A stretch of 64,000 bases of DNA. Origin: Bacillus changyiensis. GTDB lineage: Bacteria; Bacillota; Bacilli; Bacillales; Bacillaceae. Made by a program: the position numbers and the translations under genes. This document shows positions 56,755 to 64,000 of this stretch, in pieces; the first letter of the stretch is position 1; every line of letters begins with the position of its first letter. The DNA is taken from contig NZ_JAQFWW010000001.1 of the NCBI RefSeq assembly GCF_027706145.1, positions 620,001 through 684,000 on the forward strand. Reading direction: 5' to 3'. The notes below the pieces were generated by a model. The model worked only from the letters and a program-made list of their open reading frames with translations. It made no database searches and was not told the DNA's origin.

Positions 56755-56982
56755 TTGAATCCACTTTTGAAGATTTTCCTTGGAGTGGCACTTGTATTTG
56801 GAGCTGTTATTGCTCTTTTGTTTAAGTTTGAAATTGGTATGTTTATTATCTATTTATCAGTTGGGTTCATTCTTATCTCAAAAAATGACGATAAGAACTC
56901 GCTTCAAAAGTATAATGTTCTGATAGGGATCTTGATTTTTTTATTCAGTTTTGTGTACTTATTCATCAGTGGATTTGTTTAG
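56755..56982 (+). CDS. Small two- or three-helix membrane protein
   Basis: 75 residues from TTG 56755 (NPLLKIFLGVALVFGAVIAL) behind AGAGGAGGT. Three hydrophobic stretches (3-22, 25-42, 52-74) with a charged KNDDKNSLQKYN loop. Function unknown; it stands alone. Confidence 0.65.
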   Translation: MNPLLKIFLGVALVFGAVIALLFKFEIGMFIIYLSVGFILISKNDDKNSLQKYNVLIGILIFLFSFVYLFISGFV

Positions 56983-57396
56983 CACCACTATTGCCTGCTC
57001 TTATCGTTTTACTCATGAGCGATCTCTTTTTACTTCTGTTCAAAACCGGCTTACATGACAGTTGACGACGCCTTTCTTCCTCAATCATCATTTACATAAC
57101 TGGCCAGCACTTTCAATGGTAACATTACCATTGAAATGCTGGTCCTTGATCTGCTATATGCGGAAATATTGAAAAGTGTGGCTAAGCCACTCACACCATC
57201 CATTGAGATAAAGAAGATCTCTTCAACACTATAAGATTTTATTTCGTCAAAGAATTACATCCTGTTTCATTCTCAATAAATTAAAAACCCTTCTTGAACA
57301 TTCATTCCCTTTCGATCTAGCATTTTGAAAGGTCAAAAAATCTGCACTTCTATTGTAGTCATGCCTTCATATAACTCCATATTATGGTAAAGAAAG
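56983..57396. other. Non-coding stretch with a long inverted repeat
   Basis: At 57104-57142 CCAGCAC-TTTCAATGGTAA faces TTACCATTGAAA-TGCTGG, an 18-bp hairpin with one bulged C and almost no loop. It lacks a T-run, so it may be a processing or palindromic element rather than a terminator. No gene is seen. Confidence 0.55.
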
Positions 57397-57457
57397 ACCC
57401 TCCATTGACATAAGAGGATCTGTGACAGATCACCGTCTTCCTCAATCTTTGGAGGGT
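57397..57457 (-). terminator. Branched hairpin downstream of the PilZ gene
   Basis: ACCCTCCA (57397-57404) and TGGAGGGT (57450-57457) close a 45-nt interior with a second helix GATCTGT/CAGATC. On the minus strand it is followed by CTTTCTTT. It could end the PilZ transcript, 68 bp past its stop, or be a structured RNA. Confidence 0.45.
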
Positions 57458-57524
57458 TAACATTCTCTATCTTGAACAAAGACACCGTAGGCTATCCCAT
57501 CTAGACAATAGCAAAAATAACATT

Positions 57525-58196
57525 TCATTCAGATTCAGATTTAAGCTTTCTTTTTTCTAACAATTGGCATTTTATGCAATATTGAACAAATATTTGTTTA
57601 TCATGCTCATTCATCATGATAAATTCAACTGTCATGATCTGTTTGTTTGTTCTACGATCAAGATAAGTGCGTTTGACTTGGGCATGAACGCTAATCATAG
57701 TTTCATCATGCTCCTCATTTGGTAGAGAGATACTTAAATTCAAGTCTTTTTCTGGTTCGTGTTTTTGTGTGTCTTCAATGAATAATGCAGCACCTCCAGC
57801 GCTAATATTTGCTGTATATGTTTTAAATATTGAGCCAGATCCATGTGGACGAACAGTGACAGGAAGCGTTGCATTTACTCTAAAAAATTGCCGCCTTTGA
57901 ATTTTTGTCATTTGATCTTCTTCAGGTAAATACATAGTTAAAACATGGATATTGGAATGGATCTCTCGTCCTTGTATGACACTAGTAAACTTATACGGGA
58001 CTCGTTTTTTATTTACAAAATGAATCGTGGCAATTGTATTTGTTGGAATAATAACAGTCCTTCCCGTTTCTTCATTAACAGGATATTGTACTCTTAAAAC
58101 ATTTTCTTCAATGGATGACACTTTGCTTTTCGCAATGACATCTTCTTGATTTTCGTTTTCGAATTCTATTATTATGATATCTCCTAAGGATAACAA
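57525..58196 (-). CDS. PilZ-domain cyclic-di-GMP receptor, YpfA-like
   Basis: 223 residues from TTG 58196 (LSLGDIIIIEFENENQEDVI). An N-terminal YcgR-type beta domain (1-95) is followed by PilZ (about 100-210) with the RxxxR ligand motif in QRRQFFRVNA and the second motif NISAGGAAL. Both c-di-GMP contacts are intact. B. subtilis YpfA (DgrA) of the same layout brakes flagellar motility by contacting MotA. The GGDEF protein at 48720-49904 may be a source of the ligand. Confidence 0.88.
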   Translation of the reverse strand: MLSLGDIIIIEFENENQEDVIAKSKVSSIEENVLRVQYPVNEETGRTVIIPTNTIATIHFVNKKRVPYKFTSVIQGREIHSNIHVLTMYLPEEDQMTKIQRRQFFRVNATLPVTVRPHGSGSIFKTYTANISAGGAALFIEDTQKHEPEKDLNLSISLPNEEHDETMISVHAQVKRTYLDRRTNKQIMTVEFIMMNEHDKQIFVQYCIKCQLLEKRKLKSESE

Positions 58197-58456
58197 TTGG
58201 CATCACTCTTTCAATTCTACTTAATCATTATATCGGTACTAAGACATGCAAATTAAAGAAAAGAAATATCATAGGTTCTTCCAAACTGCCATGCAGACGA
58301 TGCCTTCTGAAATAAATATATTCGATTCTGATTCCCTTTTATTCATGGGCTATTAAATTTCACTCCTAATATTTTCTCAATGAAACTTTGCTTGTTGGCA
58401 GTGGCATGTTGTCACTTATCGAAAAAGATTTTGCATTTATAGAATGCTGAATTCAC

Positions 58457-59167
58457 TTATTCTTTATCAAAAGAAGAATGTATATGATCTTCATATGTAT
58501 CTATATAGATATTTCCATCAGGTGATAATACTGCATAAAACACTTCATCTGTGGATAGACCACGCTTTTTCAACCCAGATTGTAACCATGCCTGAGAAAG
58601 TTGATTATCTTTCAAGTTTTCATTCTTTATTTTTCCATCCATGATTAATTCAATCGGGAGCTTTCCTTCTGTCGTAGTGGCAACCCACAAATCCTTTTTT
58701 GTCACATTTCTGAATTGTGGTTTTTTTAATACTGTTAAGGTTCCATTTGTTTCCACAATGGCATAGAGTACTTCTTCGATTTTGAATACATTCTTTTCTC
58801 TAAGTTGTTGATTCAAATAATCAATTGTATAACGCATTTTTCGCATGTTGTGTTCAAGAACTTTTCCATTTTGAATCACAACAGTTGGATCACCGGCAAA
58901 AAATTTGCGGCCTTTTTGACTCCAAAGAGATATATACGCAGTAGCTAAGATCACAAAAACAAAGATAAAAAAAGCCAGTACCATGTGATGAATTTTAAGA
59001 GAGGTATTAAAAGCCAGATTTGCAGTAATAGCGCCTAATGTAATTGATGCAATAAAATCAAAGATATTCATTTGTGAAATTGTTTGTTTCCCCAACAATC
59101 TTGATCCTACCAATAAAATACAAAAGGCAAGAATCGATCGAAGGATTACTTCAATATGTTCACTCAT
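58457..59167 (-). CDS. DUF421 (YetF-type) membrane protein
   Basis: 236 residues from ATG 59167 (MSEHIEVILRSILAFCILLV), with GGTGAAAT upstream; the 31 codons before it in the frame lack a site. Three transmembrane helices contain LLGKQTISQMNIFDFIASITLGAI. The cytoplasmic domain has FFAGDPTVVIQNGKVLEHNMRKMRYT and the beta-rich tail VLYAIVETNGTLTVLKKP. The family (YetF, YrbG, YkjA) is associated with spores and germination in Bacillus; the role is unclear. Confidence 0.88.
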   Translation of the reverse strand: MSEHIEVILRSILAFCILLVGSRLLGKQTISQMNIFDFIASITLGAITANLAFNTSLKIHHMVLAFFIFVFVILATAYISLWSQKGRKFFAGDPTVVIQNGKVLEHNMRKMRYTIDYLNQQLREKNVFKIEEVLYAIVETNGTLTVLKKPQFRNVTKKDLWVATTTEGKLPIELIMDGKIKNENLKDNQLSQAWLQSGLKKRGLSTDEVFYAVLSPDGNIYIDTYEDHIHSSFDKE

Positions 59168-59311
59168 AGATTTCACCAACTTATTGTATCGTCTAAAAAC
59201 ATCATAGACAAAAGAGATCTTATATATACTGGAATAATGGTTAGACACATATACATGCACTCATTGTTGTATTAGGCATATGCTACATTACTAAATACCG
59301 CAAATAGGACG

Positions 59312-60229
59312 GTGAAATTGGTGTACCCTTATCCTGTTTATAATCCTTATATAAGCAATAGAAGTGATGCTTTTCGTATGCCGCCTGACAGAAAACTAAT
59401 TAATGACATCCACAAGGCAATTAACGGAGAGCATAGCGCCATTCTCTGCTATAAGCAAATAGCCGAAAATGCCCCCACAGAAGATATAAGAAAACAAATA
59501 CATGAAATTAGACAAGATGAGCAACGACATTTTGAAGAGTTTAGCACAATTTTCACTAACCTGACAGGTAAAAAGCCAATCCCCATAATCACAGAAGGAT
59601 GTCCTAAAAAGTATAGAACCAGCCTAGAGTCTGCTTTTAAAGATGAGCAGGAGACAGTCGATTTTTATTTGGATTTAGCAGACCGAATACAAAATCAGTC
59701 AATTAAAAAGATTTTTCAACGTGCAGCAGCTGATGAACAAAATCATGCTGTATGGTTCTTATTTTTTTTAAATACATCGTCTACACAACAAACACGTCAA
59801 GTTAATTATGGGGCAAAAGGTGCTTTAAATGCCGATAGGCTCACCTTATCTCAAATGCTTACCTTTGCCATTCAGGATGAGTACTTAGCTCAAGCAAGAT
59901 ACAATGAAATTCTAAGAAACTTCGGGAATATTCGAACCTTTGTCCAAATTAAAGAAGCCGAATTACGGCATATCAATGCATTACTTGCTTTTTTTGAACG
60001 ATACCAGGTACAAATACCTAAAGACACCTCTCAATTATATGTCACTACACCAGTAACCCTTAAGGATGCATATGCTTCTGGAGTACAAGGGGAAATTGAT
60101 AATATCGCCATGTATAACAAGTTTCTAACTTTTGATATTCCAGCAGATGCAAGAACAATTTTTACTCAATTACGCAACGCATCACTAAATCATTTAGAGG
60201 CTTTCAAAAGAGGTCTTGAGAGAAATTGA
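59312..60229 (+). CDS. Tandem ferritin-like protein, spore-associated type
   Basis: 305 residues; GTG 59312, TTG 59318 or GTG 59321 are possible starts, with AGGAC favouring 59318. A Tyr/Pro-rich leader (VYPYPVYNPYISN) precedes two four-helix bundles. The first (about 30-155) has ExxH-type ligands in NGEHSAIL, RQDEQRHFEEF, KDEQETVDFY and ADEQNHAVWF, a complete di-iron set. The second (about 175-300, DUF2202-like) has QDEYLAQARY, KEAELRHINALL and QGEIDNIAMY but NASLNHLEAF lacks the last Glu. Likely a rubrerythrin/YhjR relative coating spores or handling peroxide. Confidence 0.8.
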   Translation: MKLVYPYPVYNPYISNRSDAFRMPPDRKLINDIHKAINGEHSAILCYKQIAENAPTEDIRKQIHEIRQDEQRHFEEFSTIFTNLTGKKPIPIITEGCPKKYRTSLESAFKDEQETVDFYLDLADRIQNQSIKKIFQRAAADEQNHAVWFLFFLNTSSTQQTRQVNYGAKGALNADRLTLSQMLTFAIQDEYLAQARYNEILRNFGNIRTFVQIKEAELRHINALLAFFERYQVQIPKDTSQLYVTTPVTLKDAYASGVQGEIDNIAMYNKFLTFDIPADARTIFTQLRNASLNHLEAFKRGLERN

Positions 60230-60550
60230 ACCTGTGAAATTGGAAGAAGAATTTATTTTATAGAGATAGAACTTAAGGGGATTTTAGCCTGCTGGAAAGA
60301 GACCTTTGTTTCATCATATGTCGTCTTTCTTTTGATTTTCAAATAATTACGGAGAGACAACTGAAAATTGTATGAGTAAGCATCACTGTTTTTGAACAAA
60401 TTGGAAATGCATTATGCTCAGAAATTATTATGGACTTGAACTATTTATGGTTAATTTCAAAATGCCCGTCTTTCGGCAATAAAAAAACTCTCATCATTTG
60501 AAAGGATGTGGATTTGACAATAAAACCGGTATTTCATTCCACTCTGAAAG
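60230..60550. other. Non-coding stretch
   Basis: AT-rich DNA between the ferritin-like gene and the convergent 113-residue gene. I see no open frame with a start site or RNA fold worth naming. Confidence 0.45.
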
Positions 60551-60557
60551 CAAGAAA

Positions 60558-60583
60558 AAGGAGTAAGATACCCTCTACTCCTT
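60558..60583 (-). terminator. Terminator of the 113-residue gene
   Basis: AAGGAGTA and TACTCCTT form a stem with a 10-nt loop, followed on the minus strand by TTTC. It overlaps the stop codon. Confidence 0.6.
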
Positions 60584-60923
60584 AAGTTATAAACTGTGAT
60601 ACTGTGATTGTTGATCCATTTGATTTAATTGTTGCGCTAATTTTAATATTTTTTTTATTATCAGGTAACCCTAAGATTTTTGTTGAAAATATCCCAACTT
60701 CATTTGTAATTACATGATTAGAACTAAAAATATCTTTATTTAAGGAACTGTTTAATGCAACTCTTACATCTTTTAAAGGTACTCCATTGCATGTTACTTT
60801 ACCAATTACTGTATTATTTCGTCGAATTTTTGGACTGTCTAGTACAATTCCAGGACACTTATTTTCCCAGTCTTCTCTTAAAATAGATCTACCGCAACCA
60901 CATTTTTTCTTATTCATTTCCAA
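60582..60923 (-). CDS. Carboxypeptidase-regulatory-like domain protein
   Basis: 113 residues: MEMNKKKCGCGRSILREDWE (Cys-rich head) followed by a single Ig-like/CnaB-type beta domain, GKVTCNGVPLKDVRVALNSS ... HVITNEVGIFSTKILGLPDN. No signal peptide, as is usual for exosporium or coat proteins assembled from the mother cell. It lies 13 bp downstream of the collagen-like gene and is probably co-expressed and co-localised with it. Confidence 0.65.
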   Translation of the reverse strand: MEMNKKKCGCGRSILREDWENKCPGIVLDSPKIRRNNTVIGKVTCNGVPLKDVRVALNSSLNKDIFSSNHVITNEVGIFSTKILGLPDNKKNIKISATIKSNGSTITVSQFIT

Positions 60924-60936
60924 CTTCCTTTATATA

Positions 60937-61707
60937 TTAAAAGTTCTGTGTACATGTTGGGCATGGACCACCTGTTGGATTAAATACAACATTGTCAACA
61001 AGCACTGCTGAACCTGCCGCGGGATTACCTATATTTTGAAAAGTGATACAAGCAGTTGTGGCTCCTGGAGGGGCACAAACAACTAATTCATAATTTTGAA
61101 AAACACTTTGTGGTTGGTTTGATTGTGCAATAATGTGCGGTATATCGTTTGTGAAAATAGGATTAGTTGTAACTGGTCCTCCTGCAGTCCCTGTTACTGT
61201 AATTAAAGGTGGACATGGCTGAGGCGGAAAAGAAACCGATGCAACAAGAATTCCCTGTGCCCTTGCATTTCCTGCAAAAGTTAGCGTATAACAACACCCT
61301 TCTGAAACTGGCACCACTTGATTTATAAATCCCGGTGTTGCCACTTCCCCCACAGGAGGATTAGGGTTTAGTCCAAGAATTCTAACTGATTGTACGGTTG
61401 GAGTTGTTGGGCTACCAACAAAACGACCACTATGGGAATCTGGAAAATTAACAACTTCTGCAAAATTTGACGTCCAAGATACTGGGGGAGCACCAACAGG
61501 AGATAAGTCAAAACCTGGATTGGCAAGTAAATTATTACACGGACAGCATGCCTGCGCAGGTGGTCCTGTTGGTCCTGTTGGTCCTGTTGGCCCTGTTGGC
61601 CCTGTTGGTCCTCTTCTCCCCCTTCTTCCAGGAACGCCTATTGTTTTAACACAACAACATACACTAAAACATACACCACAATAAGGACATTTTATATCTC
61701 GATACAT
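60937..61707 (-). CDS. Collagen-like spore-surface protein
   Basis: 256 residues. The head MYRDIKCPYCGVCFSVCCCVK has six Cys in 21 residues. Then a basic GRRGRRG and five (GPT)/(GPP) triplets (about 32-50), a second Cys cluster (ACCPCNN), and a beta-sandwich C-terminal domain (about 60-256) resembling a carbohydrate-binding module (FDLSPVGAPPVSWTSNFAEV, VVCAPPGATTACITFQN). No signal peptide. Collagen-like tract plus trimerising C-terminal head matches BclA-type exosporium filament proteins, although the collagen stalk is very short. Confidence 0.75.
   Translation of the reverse strand: MYRDIKCPYCGVCFSVCCCVKTIGVPGRRGRRGPTGPTGPTGPTGPTGPPAQACCPCNNLLANPGFDLSPVGAPPVSWTSNFAEVVNFPDSHSGRFVGSPTTPTVQSVRILGLNPNPPVGEVATPGFINQVVPVSEGCCYTLTFAGNARAQGILVASVSFPPQPCPPLITVTGTAGGPVTTNPIFTNDIPHIIAQSNQPQSVFQNYELVVCAPPGATTACITFQNIGNPAAGSAVLVDNVVFNPTGGPCPTCTQNF
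61574..61618 (-). repeat. Collagen-like (GGNCCN) codon repeat
   Basis: A nine-base period (GGNCCNACN) is repeated five times within the collagen-like gene. Such tracts change length by slippage, so this is a candidate variable-number site. Confidence 0.7.
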
Positions 61708-62117
61708 ATAACAGTCTCCCTTTTCTTTTATTGTCTATCTATTTTATAATCATTTGATAATTTCTGACTGGACTAAAATGGGAGTTTATAAAATGTTTTA
61801 TCATAGTATGTAATTGGAAAACGTTCTTTGATTTGATAAACAATGATTCATCTTTTTGTTTTTGAAATTCGACCGTCTCTACTCATATAGATCCTATTAA
61901 TGAATGATTTAGCATTGAATCCATGTATTTCTCCTCTTTTTATTTTTCCACATGAACACTCGTCATTACTTGATGATAATACGTTAGAAATCTCTAAAAT
62001 TTCAACCGATGATAAAAGGAATAATATCCCAATCCAAAAGACTTATTTGCTTACATATGTCTCTTCATCCCACAACATTTATAAAAAGAGTGGTAAACTT
62101 TTATATTAGTTACTTAC
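61708..62117. other. Stretch without a supported gene
   Basis: A 69-codon frame at 61900-62109 lacks a ribosome-binding site and recognisable features. The small accessory genes that normally precede LXG toxin genes are not visible here. Confidence 0.45.
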
Positions 62118-63001
62118 TTTAAAGATGAGAAGAATGGAATAAAAACTCTTGATGTTAAAGCGTTGCGTGAAGGAATTGATAAAACGCTTGACGATTAAAA
62201 GTTCAATCTAAAGAAATCGCCAAAATTAAAAAAAGCGTTGACGGTATTGTATCTTTAGATGACACTTTAAAGGGAAAAGGCGGTGAGGCGATTCGCAATT
62301 TTTACGAGGAGTGTCACACCCCTTTTTTGCGTTTCTATGATTTGTTTATCGAAGAATACACATCTTCACTCAAGAAAATCAAAAAATCGTTAGAATTACT
62401 AGAATCTCATGATGATGGATTAATCTCACAACAATTTCTTGAGAACGACCTTGAAGACGGTTTAAATGAAGGTGACAGGGAAACAAAAAGCATAGTTTCC
62501 TCAACGAATGACGTCATCAAAAAAGTCAAACATATTGTCGATTTACCCGAGCTGGACGATAGTGAGTTTGATAAGCATCAGAAACAAGCCCTGAAAGAAG
62601 ATGAACACGACACACTTGAAAAAATTAACACATTCGACAGAGAGCAAACAAACGAGTTGAAGACAGCCGCAAACGATCTTTTTTACATATTGATGAAGTG
62701 TATCCAATGTACTATCATAGGTTTGAAGAAAATGCAGACTAAAAAAATAGTGTATTGAATCTTTTAAAGGCAATCTAGAATGGACCTTATTTCAGAGCTT
62801 CATAGCAAAAAAAGTGAAAAATTATGTGATAGCTCCAAAAAAATATTTGAAATGCAAAAACAGTTTTTTGAACAAAACAGAGGAAGTACTGAGAAAGATT
62901 ATTTTACAGAAGAAGAGTACAGGTCACTTTGTGAAAAAAGGTATTGAAGATATTCCAAACTTAACTAAACATATAAAATCAGTTATTAAATTTCAAAATT
63001 A
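62118..63001 (+). pseudogene. LXG-domain polymorphic toxin, decayed
   Basis: No start codon is left, but GIKTLDVKALREGIDKTLDD opens the LXG domain before a one-base frameshift at about 62195. The next frame gives VQSKEIAKIKKSVDGIVSLD, then DTLKGKGGEAIRNFYEECHTPFLRFYDLFI and on to FDREQTNELKTAANDL around 62680. Afterwards several frames mix (HIDEVYPMYYHRFEENAD, later AKKVKNYVIAPKK) with stops to 63001. LXG domains direct toxins to the type VII secretion system. Nothing of a nuclease or other toxic domain, nor an immunity gene, can be read. Confidence 0.8.
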
Positions 63002-63134
63002 AAATTGATATCTGCCCTCTTTACACAGAAAGCGCCTCCTTTATTACCTCCATAGCGCCTCAATTTTTATTTACGTCTTTGCACACCACAATCAAAACAT
63101 AAAACAGAAAGTGTCTTGCGTGTTGAAAAATACA

Positions 63135-63168
63135 AAAAGGGTGGGCAAGACCATTCACCCACCCTTTT
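63135..63168 (-). terminator. Terminator of mutL
   Basis: AAAAGGGTGGG (63135-63145) pairs perfectly with CCCACCCTTTT (63158-63168), 9 bp after the mutL stop. Confidence 0.9.
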
Positions 63169-63176
63169 AATCCTTG

Positions 63177-64000
63177 CTACATCACGCGTTTAAACATCTT
63201 CTCCATCTCATAAGTCGAATAATGAATGATAATTGGGCGGCCATGCGGGCATGTGAAAGGGTCGGTTGTTCGGCGCAGCTCGTCGAGCAGAGCGCTGATT
63301 TCATCATCACGCAAATGGCGGTTCGCTTTGATTGAGCCTTTACAGCTCATCATAATGGCCGCTTCTTCGCGAAGTTTTTTGATATCGATGTTTCGGTTAT
63401 CGAGAACCTGTTGAATGATATCTTCAATAATCATCGCTTCCTCACCCATCGGAAACCACGTCGGATGACTTCGGACGATATAGCTGCCGGCGCCGAATGA
63501 TTCGAGAAAAACGCCAACTTTAGCCAAGTCTTCGAAATGGTCTTCAATGATCATTGCTTCATTTTTTGAATAATGGAAAGTCAGCGGTACAAGCAGATCC
63601 TGAACTTCTGGTTCGATTTCTCCAACTTTTTCCCGAAAATATTCATATTTAATTCGCTCCTGTGCAGCATGTTGGTCAATAATGTACAGTCCGTTTTCGT
63701 TTTGCGCCAGGATGTAGGTGCCGTGCATTTGACCAATCGGGTACATGATCGGAACACGTTCTTTTGCTGTCACTGTTTCTTCGTCATGCTCAAACTTATT
63801 GTCCGATGGTGCTTCATATGGATCTTCCACCATGTCTTCAATGACCTCTGGTTCAGACCTTACATCTTGCCGAGGAAGATTTCCCACTTTCTCCTGTGAA
63901 GGTGGCGCCTCCTTTACAATTCCCGAAAAAGAAGGTGATGAAGCTTGTTCTAGTTCAACTTTTCGATCAGGAGCATTGTCAAAATTCATTTTTTGCTGTT
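63177..64000 (-). CDS. mutL: DNA mismatch-repair protein MutL, C-terminal part
   Basis: The frame is open to the right window edge, so this is the C-terminal 274 residues. It contains a linker ([20 protein letters not shown]...) and the endonuclease/dimerisation domain. The metal-dependent nicking motif DQHA-x2-E-x4-E is [16 protein letters not shown], and [10 protein letters not shown] and [13 protein letters not shown] complete the zinc site, all intact. The beta-clamp-binding region should lie at about [11 protein letters not shown]. It nicks the new strand in Bacillus mismatch repair. Confidence 0.95.
   Translation of the reverse strand, partial: QQKMNFDNAPDRKVELEQASSPSFSGIVKEAPPSQEKVGNLPRQDVRSEPEVIEDMVEDPYEAPSDNKFEHDEETVTAKERVPIMYPIGQMHGTYILAQNENGLYIIDQHAAQERIKYEYFREKVGEIEPEVQDLLVPLTFHYSKNEAMIIEDHFEDLAKVGVFLESFGAGSYIVRSHPTWFPMGEEAMIIEDIIQQVLDNRNIDIKKLREEAAIMMSCKGSIKANRHLRDDEISALLDELRRTTDPFTCPHGRPIIIHYSTYEMEKMFKRVM

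Noticed and set aside
61900..62109. 69-codon plus-strand frame upstream of the LXG remnant
   Set aside because: No ribosome-binding site and no resemblance to the small proteins that usually precede LXG toxins.

Overview
The window is chromosomal DNA from a low-GC, endospore-forming Bacillaceae species close to Bacillus. The evidence is spore genes (sspL, cotD, CotF-type pair, cwlC, ymaG-like), typical Bacillus ribosome-binding sites with many TTG/GTG starts, and two blocks whose gene order matches Bacillus subtilis: ypgR-ypgQ ... metA-ugtP-cspD-ypeQ-ypeP-ypdP-ypdQ-sspL-ypcP-ypbS-dynA-pbuX-xpt-ypwA-ypvA ... ypsC-rnpB-gpsB-ypsA-cotD, and cwlC-ymaB-nrdFEI-hfq-miaA-ymaF-ymaG ... mutL. All identifications come from reading the sequence and remembered family knowledge; no searches were run.

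Layout. 1-5 kb: ypgR (partial), ypgQ, fhs, metA, ugtP. 5-9.6 kb: an accessory strip with a decayed IS1182-type element, an AIM24 protein, two frameshifted small genes, and a PadR-controlled two-subunit permease lying between two exact 56-bp direct repeats; the right repeat abuts the severed tail of a polymorphic toxin and its frameshifted immunity gene. 9.8-24.6 kb: conserved core genes, including the guanine-riboswitch-controlled xpt-pbuX operon, the double dynamin dynA and a Fur-box-controlled micro-ORF. 24.7-33.5 kb: decayed MFS genes, a Tyr/His/Lys/Cys repeat protein, a LysM-CAP protein, ypsC, RNase P RNA, gpsB, ypsA, cotD, 1.4 kb of gene remnants, a YrvL-like membrane protein and a well-delimited structured RNA that looks like 6S RNA. 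33.6-41.4 kb: cwlC, ymaB, the class Ib ribonucleotide reductase operon nrdIEF behind tandem NrdR-like boxes, hfq, miaA and ymaF.

41.5-63 kb occupies the place where B. subtilis has the pks cluster between ymaG and mutL. Here it holds spore-coat and cortex proteins, a serine hydrolase, a diguanylate cyclase, a PilZ receptor, a purine-nucleoside import and cleavage module with a ROK repressor, a double ferritin-like protein, a collagen-like plus carboxypeptidase-regulatory-like pair, and a ruined LXG toxin gene. The 3' end of mutL enters at the right edge.

How the genes connect: purine salvage appears twice, as xpt-pbuX under a guanine riboswitch and as nucleoside permease plus phosphorylase next to a ROK regulator. 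Spore assembly and germination genes are scattered throughout. Cyclic-di-GMP synthesis (GGDEF) and sensing (PilZ) both occur in the accessory block. Two independent toxin remnants suggest past contact-dependent competition loci that have since decayed.
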